Source: an uncultured Bacteroidales bacterium (GTDB lineage: Bacteria > Bacteroidota > Bacteroidia > Bacteroidales > G3-4614). From it: 64,000 nt of DNA. The stretch is from contig CASFRS010000001.1 of assembly GCA_949297125.1 (NCBI GenBank), positions 1 to 64,000 of the forward strand. The letters run 5' to 3'. The first letter of the stretch is position 1; every line of letters starts with the position of its first letter. The notes under the pieces are model-generated. The model searched no databases, was not told the origin of the DNA, and saw only the letters and a program-made list of their open reading frames with translations. Shown one piece after another: positions 8,445 through 17,044 of this stretch. The position numbers were made by a program, and so were the translations under genes.

Positions 8445-10868
8445 TTATACCCATTTGCGCCAGAACGGACGTTTTTTCCTCTGCCGGGGCTCGGGTTCGC
8501 CATAGCCGTATCCGTACCCGTAGCCGTATCCGTACCGCGAGCCGTAACCATAACCGTAGCCATAGCCGTAACGTTTGTAGCCATACACCTTCGATCGTAT
8601 GTTCACGGCATTGACAAGGATATACAACTGTCTCAACTTGTCTTCCCTGACAAGATTTTCCAGAACCTCGACATATTTTCTCGATGAGAAATTCGCCCTC
8701 ATTACATATATGTTGATATCGGAATATTGTGTCAGGAGGAATGTATCGGACACCATCCCAACGGGCGCAGAATCGACGATTATATAGTCATACCTCTCGC
8801 GCAGGTACTCGAATACGCTCCCCAAGGACGAATTTATAAGCAGTTCGTTGGGGTTGGGAGGTATCGGTCCGGCTGGCAGAAGGTCGAGGTATTCCGAAAC
8901 ACCCGAAGGTATTATCAAAGAATCCAGATCGGTCTCCTTCCCCGACAGATAGGAAACCAGCCCTTTCGAGGTGGAAATGGAAAAGAGTCTGCGAATCTGC
9001 GGCCGCCGTATGTCAAGGCCTACAAGAACTGTTTTCTTCTTCGCCAAGGCAAAGCTCAATGCAGTATTGCTCGATATAAAAGTCTTCCCCTCCTGTGTCG
9101 TCGTGGATGTAAAGCATATTACTTTCCTCTCGGGGGTGTCCAGTATCGACTGGATATTATTCCTCAACAACCTGAACAGTTCCACTATGGGTGCCGTAGA
9201 TTTCGGTTTGACGACGAATGACTCCTTAGTCTCGTTTTCAGATATTTCCCCTATCACAGGTATATCGGTAAGCCTTTCAATATCTATCTTGTCCTTGAAC
9301 GTTACATTGAAGAGCCCTATTATGAATATTACCACTGCCGGTATTACCAGCCCTACGGCAAGGGCCGTCATCAAAGACTTCGACCTTTGGGGATATACCG
9401 GGCCGCCGGTTGCTTCGGGCATGTTTATAATTGTTGCCGTCGGAACTGTCAGTGAACGGCTCAATGCGTTCTCTTCGCGTTTCTGAAGCAAGAATATGTA
9501 AAGTTCGTTCTTTATTGACTGCTGACGCATTATTTCGGACATCTGCCGCTCTATCTCGGGGGCCATATCCATTTTGGAGTTTACCTCCGCGCCTTTTTTC
9601 TGTATTCTCGACTTTTCGAGCTTTATCACCTCGCGGGTTGCCTCTATCCCGTTCTTAACGCCGTCTCTCAAGACCTTTATGTTCTGGTCTATCTTGGCGA
9701 TGGAGGGGTTGTCTACCGATGAAGAATGCAACAGCCTTGCACGGTTTATCAGTTCCTGGTTATATTTGTCAACCATTGAGTTAAAAGCCGCGTTCGTTAT
9801 CCCCAATGCAGGGATGACCGAATATTCGTTATTCTTGTCGGCAATGAACTCATCCACGTAGTCCAGCAAGTTGAGTTGCATGTCCATGTCGAAAACGGAC
9901 TGTTCGATAGACTTGAGTTCATCCAGTACCAATCCGGCATTGCTCTGCGGGTCGGTCAGTTTATAATCTTTCTTGTATGCCTCTATTTCGCGCTCCACAT
10001 CGCCGAGTTCTTTTGAAATGGCAACGATCCTCTCGTCGATGAACTTGCCGGTATTTACCAGTGCCTGGTTTTTCTCGTTTATGCTCAGCTCGTTATAATA
10101 ATACACCAGTTTTTCGAGGACATCTACCGCCTTCGATATGTTGTATGTTCTCAAAGACATCGTCAATATAGTGGAACCCTTGCTCAGGACGGAAGGCACT
10201 ACGGTTTTGGACAAGTGATTGGCAACCACATCGGGAGAAACGACCGTTATGACAACATCTTCATTAACCAGGGGATAATCGGGGCGTCTGCTCAACGAAA
10301 AGTCTATACCCCCTATCGAAACGTAAAGGGGCGCATTGTCAAGCCTGTACGACCGGGATTCATTCCTGTACAGCACCTGTACATCGTACCCTTTCTTATC
10401 GGAAGCCTTAACGGCCTCAATCCTTATCTCGCCGCGGACCTTCTTCACCATATTGGTGTCTATATCCAGATAGATGGGGGTATGTTTGTATATATCCACA
10501 AGGCGCAGCCCTTTCTTCAGGAAATAGGTCGTATGTATCTTCAAGTCGTTGACAACTTTCAGTGTTACCGACTTGGAGCGCATTATCTCCGTTTCGTTCT
10601 CCAGGTTACGCTGGGTAGACCTTATACCCAAAGTCTCCAGCATCAGATTGTCCGCCGAGCCGCTGTTCCTGTCGCTCTTCATCAGGATTGACGTGGAGAC
10701 TATATATTCATCGTTCTTTTTTGCGAGGTCGAAAGCCGTATATGCAACCGCAACAGCAGCACATATTACAAACCATTTCCAATATACGAGATAGGTAAAC
10801 AGAATCTCGCGGAAATCGGCAAGCTTGCTTTTCCCTTCCTCTTGTTCAAGTATCTTTCTTGTATCCAT
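8445..10868 (-). CDS. Wzc-type polysaccharide co-polymerase with tyrosine autokinase domain
   Basis: 807 residues. A cytosolic start and a first membrane span near 30-50 are followed by a Wzz-like periplasmic domain rich in helices, including coiled coil around 270-460. A second span lies near 505-525. The BY-kinase domain carries Walker A TTTQEGKTFISS near 600, Walker A' VGLDIRRPQ near 625 and Walker B DYIIVDSAP near 705. Such proteins control chain length and export of capsule or exopolysaccharide by cycling tyrosine phosphorylation. The C-terminus has 13 Tyr in a YG-repeat tail followed by a basic patch. It follows the Wza-type gene by 3 bp, so they form an operon. Confidence 0.92.
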   Translation of the reverse strand: MDTRKILEQEEGKSKLADFREILFTYLVYWKWFVICAAVAVAYTAFDLAKKNDEYIVSTSILMKSDRNSGSADNLMLETLGIRSTQRNLENETEIMRSKSVTLKVVNDLKIHTTYFLKKGLRLVDIYKHTPIYLDIDTNMVKKVRGEIRIEAVKASDKKGYDVQVLYRNESRSYRLDNAPLYVSIGGIDFSLSRRPDYPLVNEDVVITVVSPDVVANHLSKTVVPSVLSKGSTILTMSLRTYNISKAVDVLEKLVYYYNELSINEKNQALVNTGKFIDERIVAISKELGDVEREIEAYKKDYKLTDPQSNAGLVLDELKSIEQSVFDMDMQLNLLDYVDEFIADKNNEYSVIPALGITNAAFNSMVDKYNQELINRARLLHSSSVDNPSIAKIDQNIKVLRDGVKNGIEATREVIKLEKSRIQKKGAEVNSKMDMAPEIERQMSEIMRQQSIKNELYIFLLQKREENALSRSLTVPTATIINMPEATGGPVYPQRSKSLMTALAVGLVIPAVVIFIIGLFNVTFKDKIDIERLTDIPVIGEISENETKESFVVKPKSTAPIVELFRLLRNNIQSILDTPERKVICFTSTTTQEGKTFISSNTALSFALAKKKTVLVGLDIRRPQIRRLFSISTSKGLVSYLSGKETDLDSLIIPSGVSEYLDLLPAGPIPPNPNELLINSSLGSVFEYLRERYDYIIVDSAPVGMVSDTFLLTQYSDINIYVMRANFSSRKYVEVLENLVREDKLRQLYILVNAVNIRSKVYGYKRYGYGYGYGYGSRYGYGYGYGYGYGEPEPRQRKKRPFWRKWV
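8499..8585 (-). repeat. Six-base repeat encoding a Tyr-Gly tail in the Wzc-type kinase
   Basis: 87 bp encode YGYKR, five YG pairs, SR, then six YG pairs. At DNA level this is a degenerate six-base repeat of the type TAYGGN on the minus strand. Third positions vary between units, so it is not a pure microsatellite, but it could still change length by recombination. Confidence 0.85.
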
Positions 10869-10871
10869 ATA

Positions 10872-11678
10872 CTAATATCTCGATAATATAACGACAAGGT
10901 TTGCGATAGATACAGAAGTAGAGAGCAAGCCTACGGCAAACGTAACCACCGAAGGGACCGAATATGCGTTCCTGGCCCTGGAACGGTTCTGTTCTACATA
11001 TACAATATCGTTCTGCCTTAAATAGTAATACGGCGAAAACAGCAGGTACTTGTCGTTTAGGTCATATCGGAATATCTCCCTCGTTCCGTCGGCATTGGTC
11101 CTTATCAGCAAGATATTGTCCCTGCGCCCTGTTATATTGAGGTCTCCCGCCTTTGCCAGAAGTTCGAGTATGTTTATGCGGTCCTCCTTTACCTCCACGA
11201 CACCGGGTGAAGAGACATCGCCCAGTACCGTAATCCTGAAGTTGGTTATGCGCACCGTTACGACAGGCTCCTGCTTTACATACTGGGGATAAAGCAACGA
11301 GGCAATCAGCCTCTCCGCATCAAAACGGGTCAAACCCGACACGCTCACCTTGCCTATTACCGGGAGGGTAATGTTCCCGTCATTATCGACATTATACATA
11401 TTACCTTCCGTATTGCCTCCGTCGGAAGGGAACGAGGAGTTTGAATCGGTCATTGACAGGCGTTGCCTGTTAAACGCCGCTACGGCTTCCTGGTCGTCCG
11501 ACTCTATTTTAACCGACAGTTCATCCCCTACGGCAATTTTCACATCAGCAGGCTCGGCTTTCTGTTGCAGAAGTTCAACAGGCAATGTTTCAGCTTCTTT
11601 CAGATATATCACATTCCTGGCTTCCTTACAAGACGACAAAACCAGAATTACGACAGACAGTATCAATGTTTTTCGCAT
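10872..11678 (-). CDS. Wza-type polysaccharide export lipoprotein
   Basis: 268 residues from the ATG at 11678. A TTG two codons upstream is possible but gives a worse signal. Lipoprotein signal with VLSSC, Cys at residue 17. A Poly_export domain at about 50-160 (VAVGDELSVKI in part, LPVIGKVSVSG) precedes a SLBB-type domain near 165-240 (TVLGDVSSPGVVEV). A hydrophobic C-terminal segment ends the protein. It would form the outer-membrane channel for the polysaccharide handled by the adjacent Wzc-type kinase. First gene of the two-gene operon, with a good promoter directly upstream. Confidence 0.92.
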   Translation of the reverse strand: MRKTLILSVVILVLSSCKEARNVIYLKEAETLPVELLQQKAEPADVKIAVGDELSVKIESDDQEAVAAFNRQRLSMTDSNSSFPSDGGNTEGNMYNVDNDGNITLPVIGKVSVSGLTRFDAERLIASLLYPQYVKQEPVVTVRITNFRITVLGDVSSPGVVEVKEDRINILELLAKAGDLNITGRRDNILLIRTNADGTREIFRYDLNDKYLLFSPYYYLRQNDIVYVEQNRSRARNAYSVPSVVTFAVGLLSTSVSIANLVVILSRY

Positions 11679-11696
11679 AGTCAATGAAATATGCTA

Positions 11697-11730
11697 CAAA
11701 GATAAAATAATAATAAAGAAAACGCCCAAA
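11697..11730 (-). promoter_or_regulatory. Promoter of the wza-wzc pair
   Basis: On the minus strand a perfect TAnnTTTG box (TATCTTTG) occupies 11704-11697 and TTTG occupies 11730-11727, spacer 22 bases. The box lies only about 19 bases before the ATG at 11678, so the leader would be very short. This also argues for the ATG over the upstream TTG. Confidence 0.55.
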
Positions 11731-11942
11731 ACCCGGCTGTTTTTCTCTGAAAACGACTGCAAAAGTTTTTTTATGACTGGATATTCCGGGCTATACCGGC
11801 AAATCATGCACGAGGGAAACCGGGTATTGCCCTACAGGCCCAGCCTGTCCTATGCAACCATCTTCCATGGGAATGACAGTTATTGAGAAACGCCCGGGCA
11901 AAACTTTTGTTCGCAGTTCATGAAACGGCATGCAGCGCTGCA

Positions 11943-12698
11943 CTACACTTCCAGTTCAAGTCCGTCATATGCGAACTCCACCCCTTCCGGCAGCTTAAGG
12001 GACTCCTCGGCGTGCAGTCCCATGTCATGGCTCATATGTATAAGCAGCGTGCGCCGGGGGCGCACCTTCCTTACAAGAGCCAGAGCATCGTCCAATGTCT
12101 GGTGCGAGATATGCGGCTTATGCCTCAAGGCATTGACTATAAGCAAATCGAGACCGGCAAGTTTGCCGCACTCCGAGGCGGCAATATCCAGCATATCGGT
12201 TATATATGCGACATTCTCTATCCTGAAACCCAGTATAGGCAGGTTATAGTGCATGACCCTTACGGGTATCACGGGAATTCCGGCCGCCACGAAAGGGGTG
12301 TCGTCTACAGTATGCAATACGAAATGCGCTACGCCTGGATACGGATTCTCCGAGAAACAATACGGGAGGTGTGCATGGACTACATCCGCCACATTCTTTT
12401 CGAGGTATAAATGGACACCTTCATTTTTTGAAAACAGGCGAAGCTCGTCCAATGCCGCAATATGGTCGTAATGTTTGTGCGTAAGCAATACGGCATCTAT
12501 CCTCTCCGTACCGGCATCGAGAATCTGCCGGCGGAAATCGGGGCCGCAATCTATAAGGATATTTTTGCCCGACACGCTGAACAATGCGGACGTGCGCAAC
12601 CGCTTGTCCCTGGAGTCGGACGACATACATACGCGGCATCTGCACCCTATCTGCGGTATGCCGGTTGAGGTTCCCGTGCCTAAAAAACGAATTTTCAT
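11943..12698 (-). CDS. MBL-fold metallo-hydrolase, PhnP-like
   Basis: 251 residues. Metallo-beta-lactamase fold with the metal motif HKHYDH at 74-79 and further metal ligands downstream (VMHYN, LIHMSHD). The N-terminus has GTGTSTGIP and a Cys cluster GCRCRVC at 18-24, as in PhnP-type phosphodiesterases, which bind an extra structural zinc there. The substrate is unknown; cyclic phosphate or RNA-related roles are seen in the family. Last gene of the leftward glnS-murB operon, 6 bp after murB. Confidence 0.85.
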   Translation of the reverse strand: MKIRFLGTGTSTGIPQIGCRCRVCMSSDSRDKRLRTSALFSVSGKNILIDCGPDFRRQILDAGTERIDAVLLTHKHYDHIAALDELRLFSKNEGVHLYLEKNVADVVHAHLPYCFSENPYPGVAHFVLHTVDDTPFVAAGIPVIPVRVMHYNLPILGFRIENVAYITDMLDIAASECGKLAGLDLLIVNALRHKPHISHQTLDDALALVRKVRPRRTLLIHMSHDMGLHAEESLKLPEGVEFAYDGLELEV

Positions 12699-12704
12699 TC
12701 CGGT

Positions 12705-13715
12705 TTATATGAAATTTACCTCCGGGACCAGATTTACGCCATACTTGTCATATACCGAACTCCTTATCAACTCTGCAAGTGCGGCGACATCCCCCGGCGA
12801 AGCATTGTTTTCATTGACAAGCACCAGGCACTGCTTCGGGTAGACGGCAGCACCTCCCACCTTTTTCCCGTGCCCTCCCGCATGGTCTATCAGCCATGCG
12901 GCAGAGAGTTTGACCTTTCCTTCCCCGGCAGGATACGACGGCATATCGGGATATTGCATTGCAAGTTTGGAATAAAGTTCCATGCCTACAACGGGATTTA
13001 CGAAAAAACTCCCTGCATTGCCCACAACATCCGGATCGGGGAGCTTCCTGTTCCTTATCGCAATAACGGCATTCCTTACCGATGCCGGCGAAACGGGAGC
13101 ATCGCCCAGTACGGCACGCAGGTTGCCGTACTCCAGTTTGAATACAGGATGCCTGTGCAAGACATACTCGACCGATGTAACGATATACTTCCCTTTATGT
13201 TCCTTCTTGAAAACGCTGCTCCTGTAAGAATAGCCGCATTCCGCATTGTCAAAGACACGCTCCTGCAATGTCCGGATATCAAGGCAGTTCACACTGTGTA
13301 TGACATCTTTGGCCTCTACGCCGTATGCCCCTATGTTCTGAATGGCGGAGGCTCCCACCTCTCCCGGTATTCCCGACAGATTCTCTATTCCGCCCAACCC
13401 TTGCGCCACGCAGTACTCCACCAGCCTGTCCCATACTACCCCCGACTCTGCCCTGACATAGACCACATCGTCGGGAGCGTCGGTACACTCCACCGAGTCC
13501 ATGCGGGAATGCAGTACCACACCATTGTAATTCCCCGTAAAAAGGAGATTGCTGCCGCTGCCGATATGAATAAACCGATTATCTTTTAAAACAGGAGAAG
13601 ACAACAGTTCCTTTAAATCGGCCAAAGTATCATACTCGGCAAAATATCTCGCATATACGTCCATATGGAACGTATGGTACGGTTTCAACGATATGTTCTC
13701 CCTTATTTCTATCAT
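12705..13715 (-). CDS. murB: UDP-N-acetylenolpyruvoylglucosamine reductase
   Basis: 336 residues from the ATG at 13715. A longer frame to 13862 is open but its N-terminal extension does not look like MurB. It reduces UDP-GlcNAc-enolpyruvate to UDP-MurNAc with NADPH and FAD. FAD-binding motifs are GSGSNLLF near 51-58 and GIPGEVGASAIQNIGAYG near 113-130. The substrate motif SYRSSVFK and the catalytic-Ser motif GNAGSFFVNP follow, and a Glu lies near the end. Length and the inserted YSYRSS region fit type I MurB, like the E. coli enzyme. Probably in the glnS operon, with 61 bp from the gene before it. Confidence 0.95.
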   Translation of the reverse strand: MIEIRENISLKPYHTFHMDVYARYFAEYDTLADLKELLSSPVLKDNRFIHIGSGSNLLFTGNYNGVVLHSRMDSVECTDAPDDVVYVRAESGVVWDRLVEYCVAQGLGGIENLSGIPGEVGASAIQNIGAYGVEAKDVIHSVNCLDIRTLQERVFDNAECGYSYRSSVFKKEHKGKYIVTSVEYVLHRHPVFKLEYGNLRAVLGDAPVSPASVRNAVIAIRNRKLPDPDVVGNAGSFFVNPVVGMELYSKLAMQYPDMPSYPAGEGKVKLSAAWLIDHAGGHGKKVGGAAVYPKQCLVLVNENNASPGDVAALAELIRSSVYDKYGVNLVPEVNFI

Positions 13716-13776
13716 AGCTGTCCGATACGAGTTAAAAAGACAAACAGGACTATCCGCATCTGCAGGAGCAGATACT

Positions 13777-14685
13777 CTACATGCGGAACCGGACCAGAAT
13801 CCCGTCCTGGAACACAAGGTATATGCCGTTGTTGTAAGACCAGTATTCCCGCAATCCGGCATTATCGGGAATCTTCCTCACATTGTCGGGATACCCTACG
13901 GAAATCATCGTTTCGTTCTTTGTCATGCCGGGAACTACCTCTACCCGCGTTATCGCCTCCCATACTTCATCGCTTATGTCGGGATATTTTTCCCTTATGT
14001 CGCCAAATGAGAAGAGCTTGTCGAATGAGGTGTACTGCGACGATATTGCATCCCTGTACATTGTAGTGCATACCGATGCCGTTACGCCGCGACCGTCGGT
14101 AAAGACAACCTTCAGCGGAAGTATCTTGTCGCCCGGCCCTACGCCCTTGACAACGACAGGTACGTATTTCCGGCCCTTGATGTCCACTCCTGCCGAATCC
14201 TGCCAACTTGCCGAGCGTATATATACCGTGCGCCCCTTAAGCAAGGAATCGGCCTTCTCTATATAGTCCGTCGGGACCAGTTCGGGCAGCAACGGCCTGA
14301 AATCCCCAGACAATATCTCCGCCGCACCTTTCCTGACCACATATTCGTATTCGCGCCCTTCGCATTCAAACACCACCGAAGTCTTGCTCCCGTTCCAGTC
14401 CTTATCTTCCTTAAGCAGTTTATATGTAAATATCTTGCCCATAAAATCCCCGTCGGGTGAGGAAAGCATGTTTATGCCGAGAAGAACCGGCAACCCGTGC
14501 GTAACGCAGACAAATTCCCTCCCGCTGCTCCATTCCCGCAAACTCTTCTCCTTGAAATTATTATCGAGGAACGCCTCTTCGGGGGTTATTTCAATTTTTT
14601 CCGATTTTTTCTTCCTTGCATCGACCGGGTAAAAAAGCAATGACGCAACTGCTACAAAGGCTGAAAACAGGACTACACGTAACAT
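13777..14685 (-). CDS. Secreted protein with C-terminal BamE/SmpA-like segment
   Basis: 302 residues from the ATG at 14685. The frame is open to 14736 but the signal peptide starts at 14685. The signal peptide (MLRVVLFSAFVAVASLLF) has no lipobox Cys, so the protein is probably soluble periplasmic or cleaved. The middle is a beta-rich region I do not recognise. The last 60 residues carry VVPGMTKNETMISVGYPD and then REYWSYNNGIYLVFQDGIL, the pattern of SmpA/OmlA/BamE domains. Those domains assist outer-membrane protein assembly. It lies 7 bp after DUF368 and is probably co-transcribed. The function is inferred only from the tail. Confidence 0.6.
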   Translation of the reverse strand: MLRVVLFSAFVAVASLLFYPVDARKKKSEKIEITPEEAFLDNNFKEKSLREWSSGREFVCVTHGLPVLLGINMLSSPDGDFMGKIFTYKLLKEDKDWNGSKTSVVFECEGREYEYVVRKGAAEILSGDFRPLLPELVPTDYIEKADSLLKGRTVYIRSASWQDSAGVDIKGRKYVPVVVKGVGPGDKILPLKVVFTDGRGVTASVCTTMYRDAISSQYTSFDKLFSFGDIREKYPDISDEVWEAITRVEVVPGMTKNETMISVGYPDNVRKIPDNAGLREYWSYNNGIYLVFQDGILVRFRM

Positions 14686-14692
14686 ACGACCA

Positions 14693-15586
14693 TTATTTTG
14701 CTTTGCGGGCCGACACCGCTTCAAGAACAACCACAACGGTAACCCCTACAAGCATAAGGGCTACACCTTCCCATACATACATGTCCGGCAATATGGCCCG
14801 ATCCGTCAGCACCGAACCGTCCGCGGCACGCGTAACAGCCTCTCTCCACGGCCACACCTTGTTGAGCGAGCCCAACATAAAACCCGAAAGGAGAGATATG
14901 GTGATATTGTAAAAATTGGCGAGCAGATACGACAACAAACGGGAAAACAGGACGATGCCAATCAACGCCCCGGCGGCGAACGTTGCCAGCAGCAAAAAGT
15001 CCAGATCTTTCACCGCCGACATGATATATTCGTATTTCCCCAACAGCAACAGTATGAAACTTCCGGATATGCCGGGTAAAATCATGGCACATATGGCTAT
15101 CGCTCCCGAAAGGAATATAAACCACAAATCGTTTGTCGTGGAAGTAGGGGTAACTACGGTTATATAGTATGCTACGGCGGTCCCCGCAACAAACATCATG
15201 ACGTTGAGGAAATTCCATCGCGACACATCCTTTACCACATAATATATCGACGACAGGACAAGCCCGAAGAAGAAGGCCCATATCATTGTCGGGTACTCTT
15301 TGAGCAAGAATGTTACCAGTTCCGCAAGCGAATAGATACTGATCAGGATACCGCATACCACCGACAACAGGAACGAACCGTTTATCTGACGCCAGAATTC
15401 GGCAAAACGCAACGTAAACAGCAGCTTCAGGGAATGGAAGTTTATGGATTTTATGGAATTCACAAGTTCCTCGTAAATTCCCACTATAAGGGCTATTGTC
15501 CCGCCCGATACGCCGGGAACCACATCGGCCGCCCCCATTCCTATCCCCTTAAGGACAAGCACGGCATAATCTTTCGGTTTTCTCAT
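14693..15586 (-). CDS. DUF368 membrane protein, candidate polyprenyl-phosphate translocase
   Basis: 297 residues with about eight to nine hydrophobic spans. It starts KGIGMGAADVVPGVSGGTIA, the family signature, which is partly repeated later in the protein as LPGISGSF. DUF368 members (PopT) have been linked to flipping undecaprenyl phosphate back across the membrane so that the carrier can be reused in wall and glycan synthesis. It lies 15 bp after the TPR gene and upstream of murB in the same direction, which fits a wall-synthesis role. Assignment to the family is firm; the transport role here is by family knowledge. Confidence 0.88.
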   Translation of the reverse strand: MRKPKDYAVLVLKGIGMGAADVVPGVSGGTIALIVGIYEELVNSIKSINFHSLKLLFTLRFAEFWRQINGSFLLSVVCGILISIYSLAELVTFLLKEYPTMIWAFFFGLVLSSIYYVVKDVSRWNFLNVMMFVAGTAVAYYITVVTPTSTTNDLWFIFLSGAIAICAMILPGISGSFILLLLGKYEYIMSAVKDLDFLLLATFAAGALIGIVLFSRLLSYLLANFYNITISLLSGFMLGSLNKVWPWREAVTRAADGSVLTDRAILPDMYVWEGVALMLVGVTVVVVLEAVSARKAK

Positions 15587-15601
15587 TGGTCAATAATGTT
15601 T

Positions 15602-17011
15602 TTAATCGTCCAGGCAACTTCCGAGCATGGATTTTATCTGTTCCACGGTTTTCCTGATATTCTCCATACCCGCGGGCTTCCCACAACCGGTGCCGTCGTT
15701 GTCCGGCACCTTGTCTATCAACTCATTAAGACGCTTTATTGCAAGGTTCATGCTATCCATATCCTCTACCGCACAATATGCATATATAAGCCTTACGTAT
15801 ACTTCTACATTATCATTCTCAACAGCAAGGGCTTTTCTGTAATACCCTATCGCAATATCGGGGAATCCGGCTTTCAGCTCTACATCGCCGAGCAATGTAT
15901 ACACCGCAGTACCGGCCACATTCAAATCGACAAGACGCCCCAGTACGGCGCGTGCATCGGAGAAATTCCCCATATCGGAATATGTCTCCGCAAGGAGCAG
16001 GGAGACACTTATGTCGTCGGGAGACAACCTCAGTGCCCGTTTCAGGAACTCTATGCATTTCGCATAACCGGAATTATCGGCAAGAAACCGGTTTTTGGCC
16101 CTTATGTACCAGAACCTGGCATTATCGGGGTATATCTCCTGGGCTATATCCAGAACATCGTCCGATTTGGAATAGTCTCCCATGTTGCTGAAACACTCGG
16201 CCAGCACTTCGTACGGATAAGACTTGTCTTCTATACGCGAGAGATTCGCGGATATTATCCTTGCGGCACCTGCATAATCCCCGGCTTCATACAGGCAATA
16301 CGCCTTATTGAAAAGCAGGCCGGCATCATCGGGCGAAAGTGCCGCGGCATAATCGGCCGCTTCTATGGCCTTTGCAAATCTGCCTGCATCCATATATGCC
16401 AGCGACGCTTCTTTCCAGTACTTTTGGGACAGGGGCTCCATATCGAGAATCTTTTCATATACGGCATACCTGTCTTTTGCGTATCCGCTCTCTTCCATTA
16501 CGCAGATAAATTCGTTGAACAGATCCAGCCTCTGCGCCGAAGGCAGGCGTCCGGCAGCATCCAGTATCATGGACAACGGCAACCTGTCCACGTTGAAATC
16601 CACGCACAAGTCAAGGGCATCCAGGCATCTGTCCGTCGTTATATCCGGCATATCGAGCCATTGCTTCATCAAAGAAATTCCTTCGCCGACATTCCCGTCG
16701 TTAAACAGAAGCTCTATCTTTGCCGAAAACGACTCTTCATTGTCCACATTGACGCGCGACACCGACTCCCTCGCCTCTTCCGTACGCCCGAACGACAACA
16801 TATAACAGGCGTGCTTGGCCAAAAGCATATCAGAGTCGGGATGAAACCTCAAGCCGTTTTCAACGGCCCGAAGGGCATTTTCCAGAGAGCCGGAATCCTC
16901 ATACTCCGATGCTATTTCGTCAAATTCTTCTGCATCGAAATAATAACCGGCCTCACCCCTGAGCATCTTTTCATAGCGGGACAGCAGTTCGCCTTTACCA
17001 TTATCGCCCAT
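15602..17011 (-). CDS. Tetratricopeptide-repeat protein
   Basis: 469 residues from the ATG at 17011. A TTG three codons earlier is possible. It is built almost wholly of 34-residue TPR units with the usual A/G/Y/P spacing, for example AGRFAKAIEAADYAAALSPD. No signal peptide or catalytic domain is visible, so a cytosolic scaffold is likely. It lies 33 bp after glnS and 15 bp before DUF368 in one leftward operon. No specific function can be read from the sequence. Confidence 0.85.
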   Translation of the reverse strand: MGDNGKGELLSRYEKMLRGEAGYYFDAEEFDEIASEYEDSGSLENALRAVENGLRFHPDSDMLLAKHACYMLSFGRTEEARESVSRVNVDNEESFSAKIELLFNDGNVGEGISLMKQWLDMPDITTDRCLDALDLCVDFNVDRLPLSMILDAAGRLPSAQRLDLFNEFICVMEESGYAKDRYAVYEKILDMEPLSQKYWKEASLAYMDAGRFAKAIEAADYAAALSPDDAGLLFNKAYCLYEAGDYAGAARIISANLSRIEDKSYPYEVLAECFSNMGDYSKSDDVLDIAQEIYPDNARFWYIRAKNRFLADNSGYAKCIEFLKRALRLSPDDISVSLLLAETYSDMGNFSDARAVLGRLVDLNVAGTAVYTLLGDVELKAGFPDIAIGYYRKALAVENDNVEVYVRLIYAYCAVEDMDSMNLAIKRLNELIDKVPDNDGTGCGKPAGMENIRKTVEQIKSMLGSCLDD

Positions 17012-17044
17012 ACGAAACAATTATTTTTTCCCTCCGGAAGTCCT

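Noticed and set aside
13716..13862. 49-residue N-terminal extension of MurB
   Set aside because: It does not resemble MurB and would place the start almost against the preceding gene; the ATG at 13715 gives normal length.
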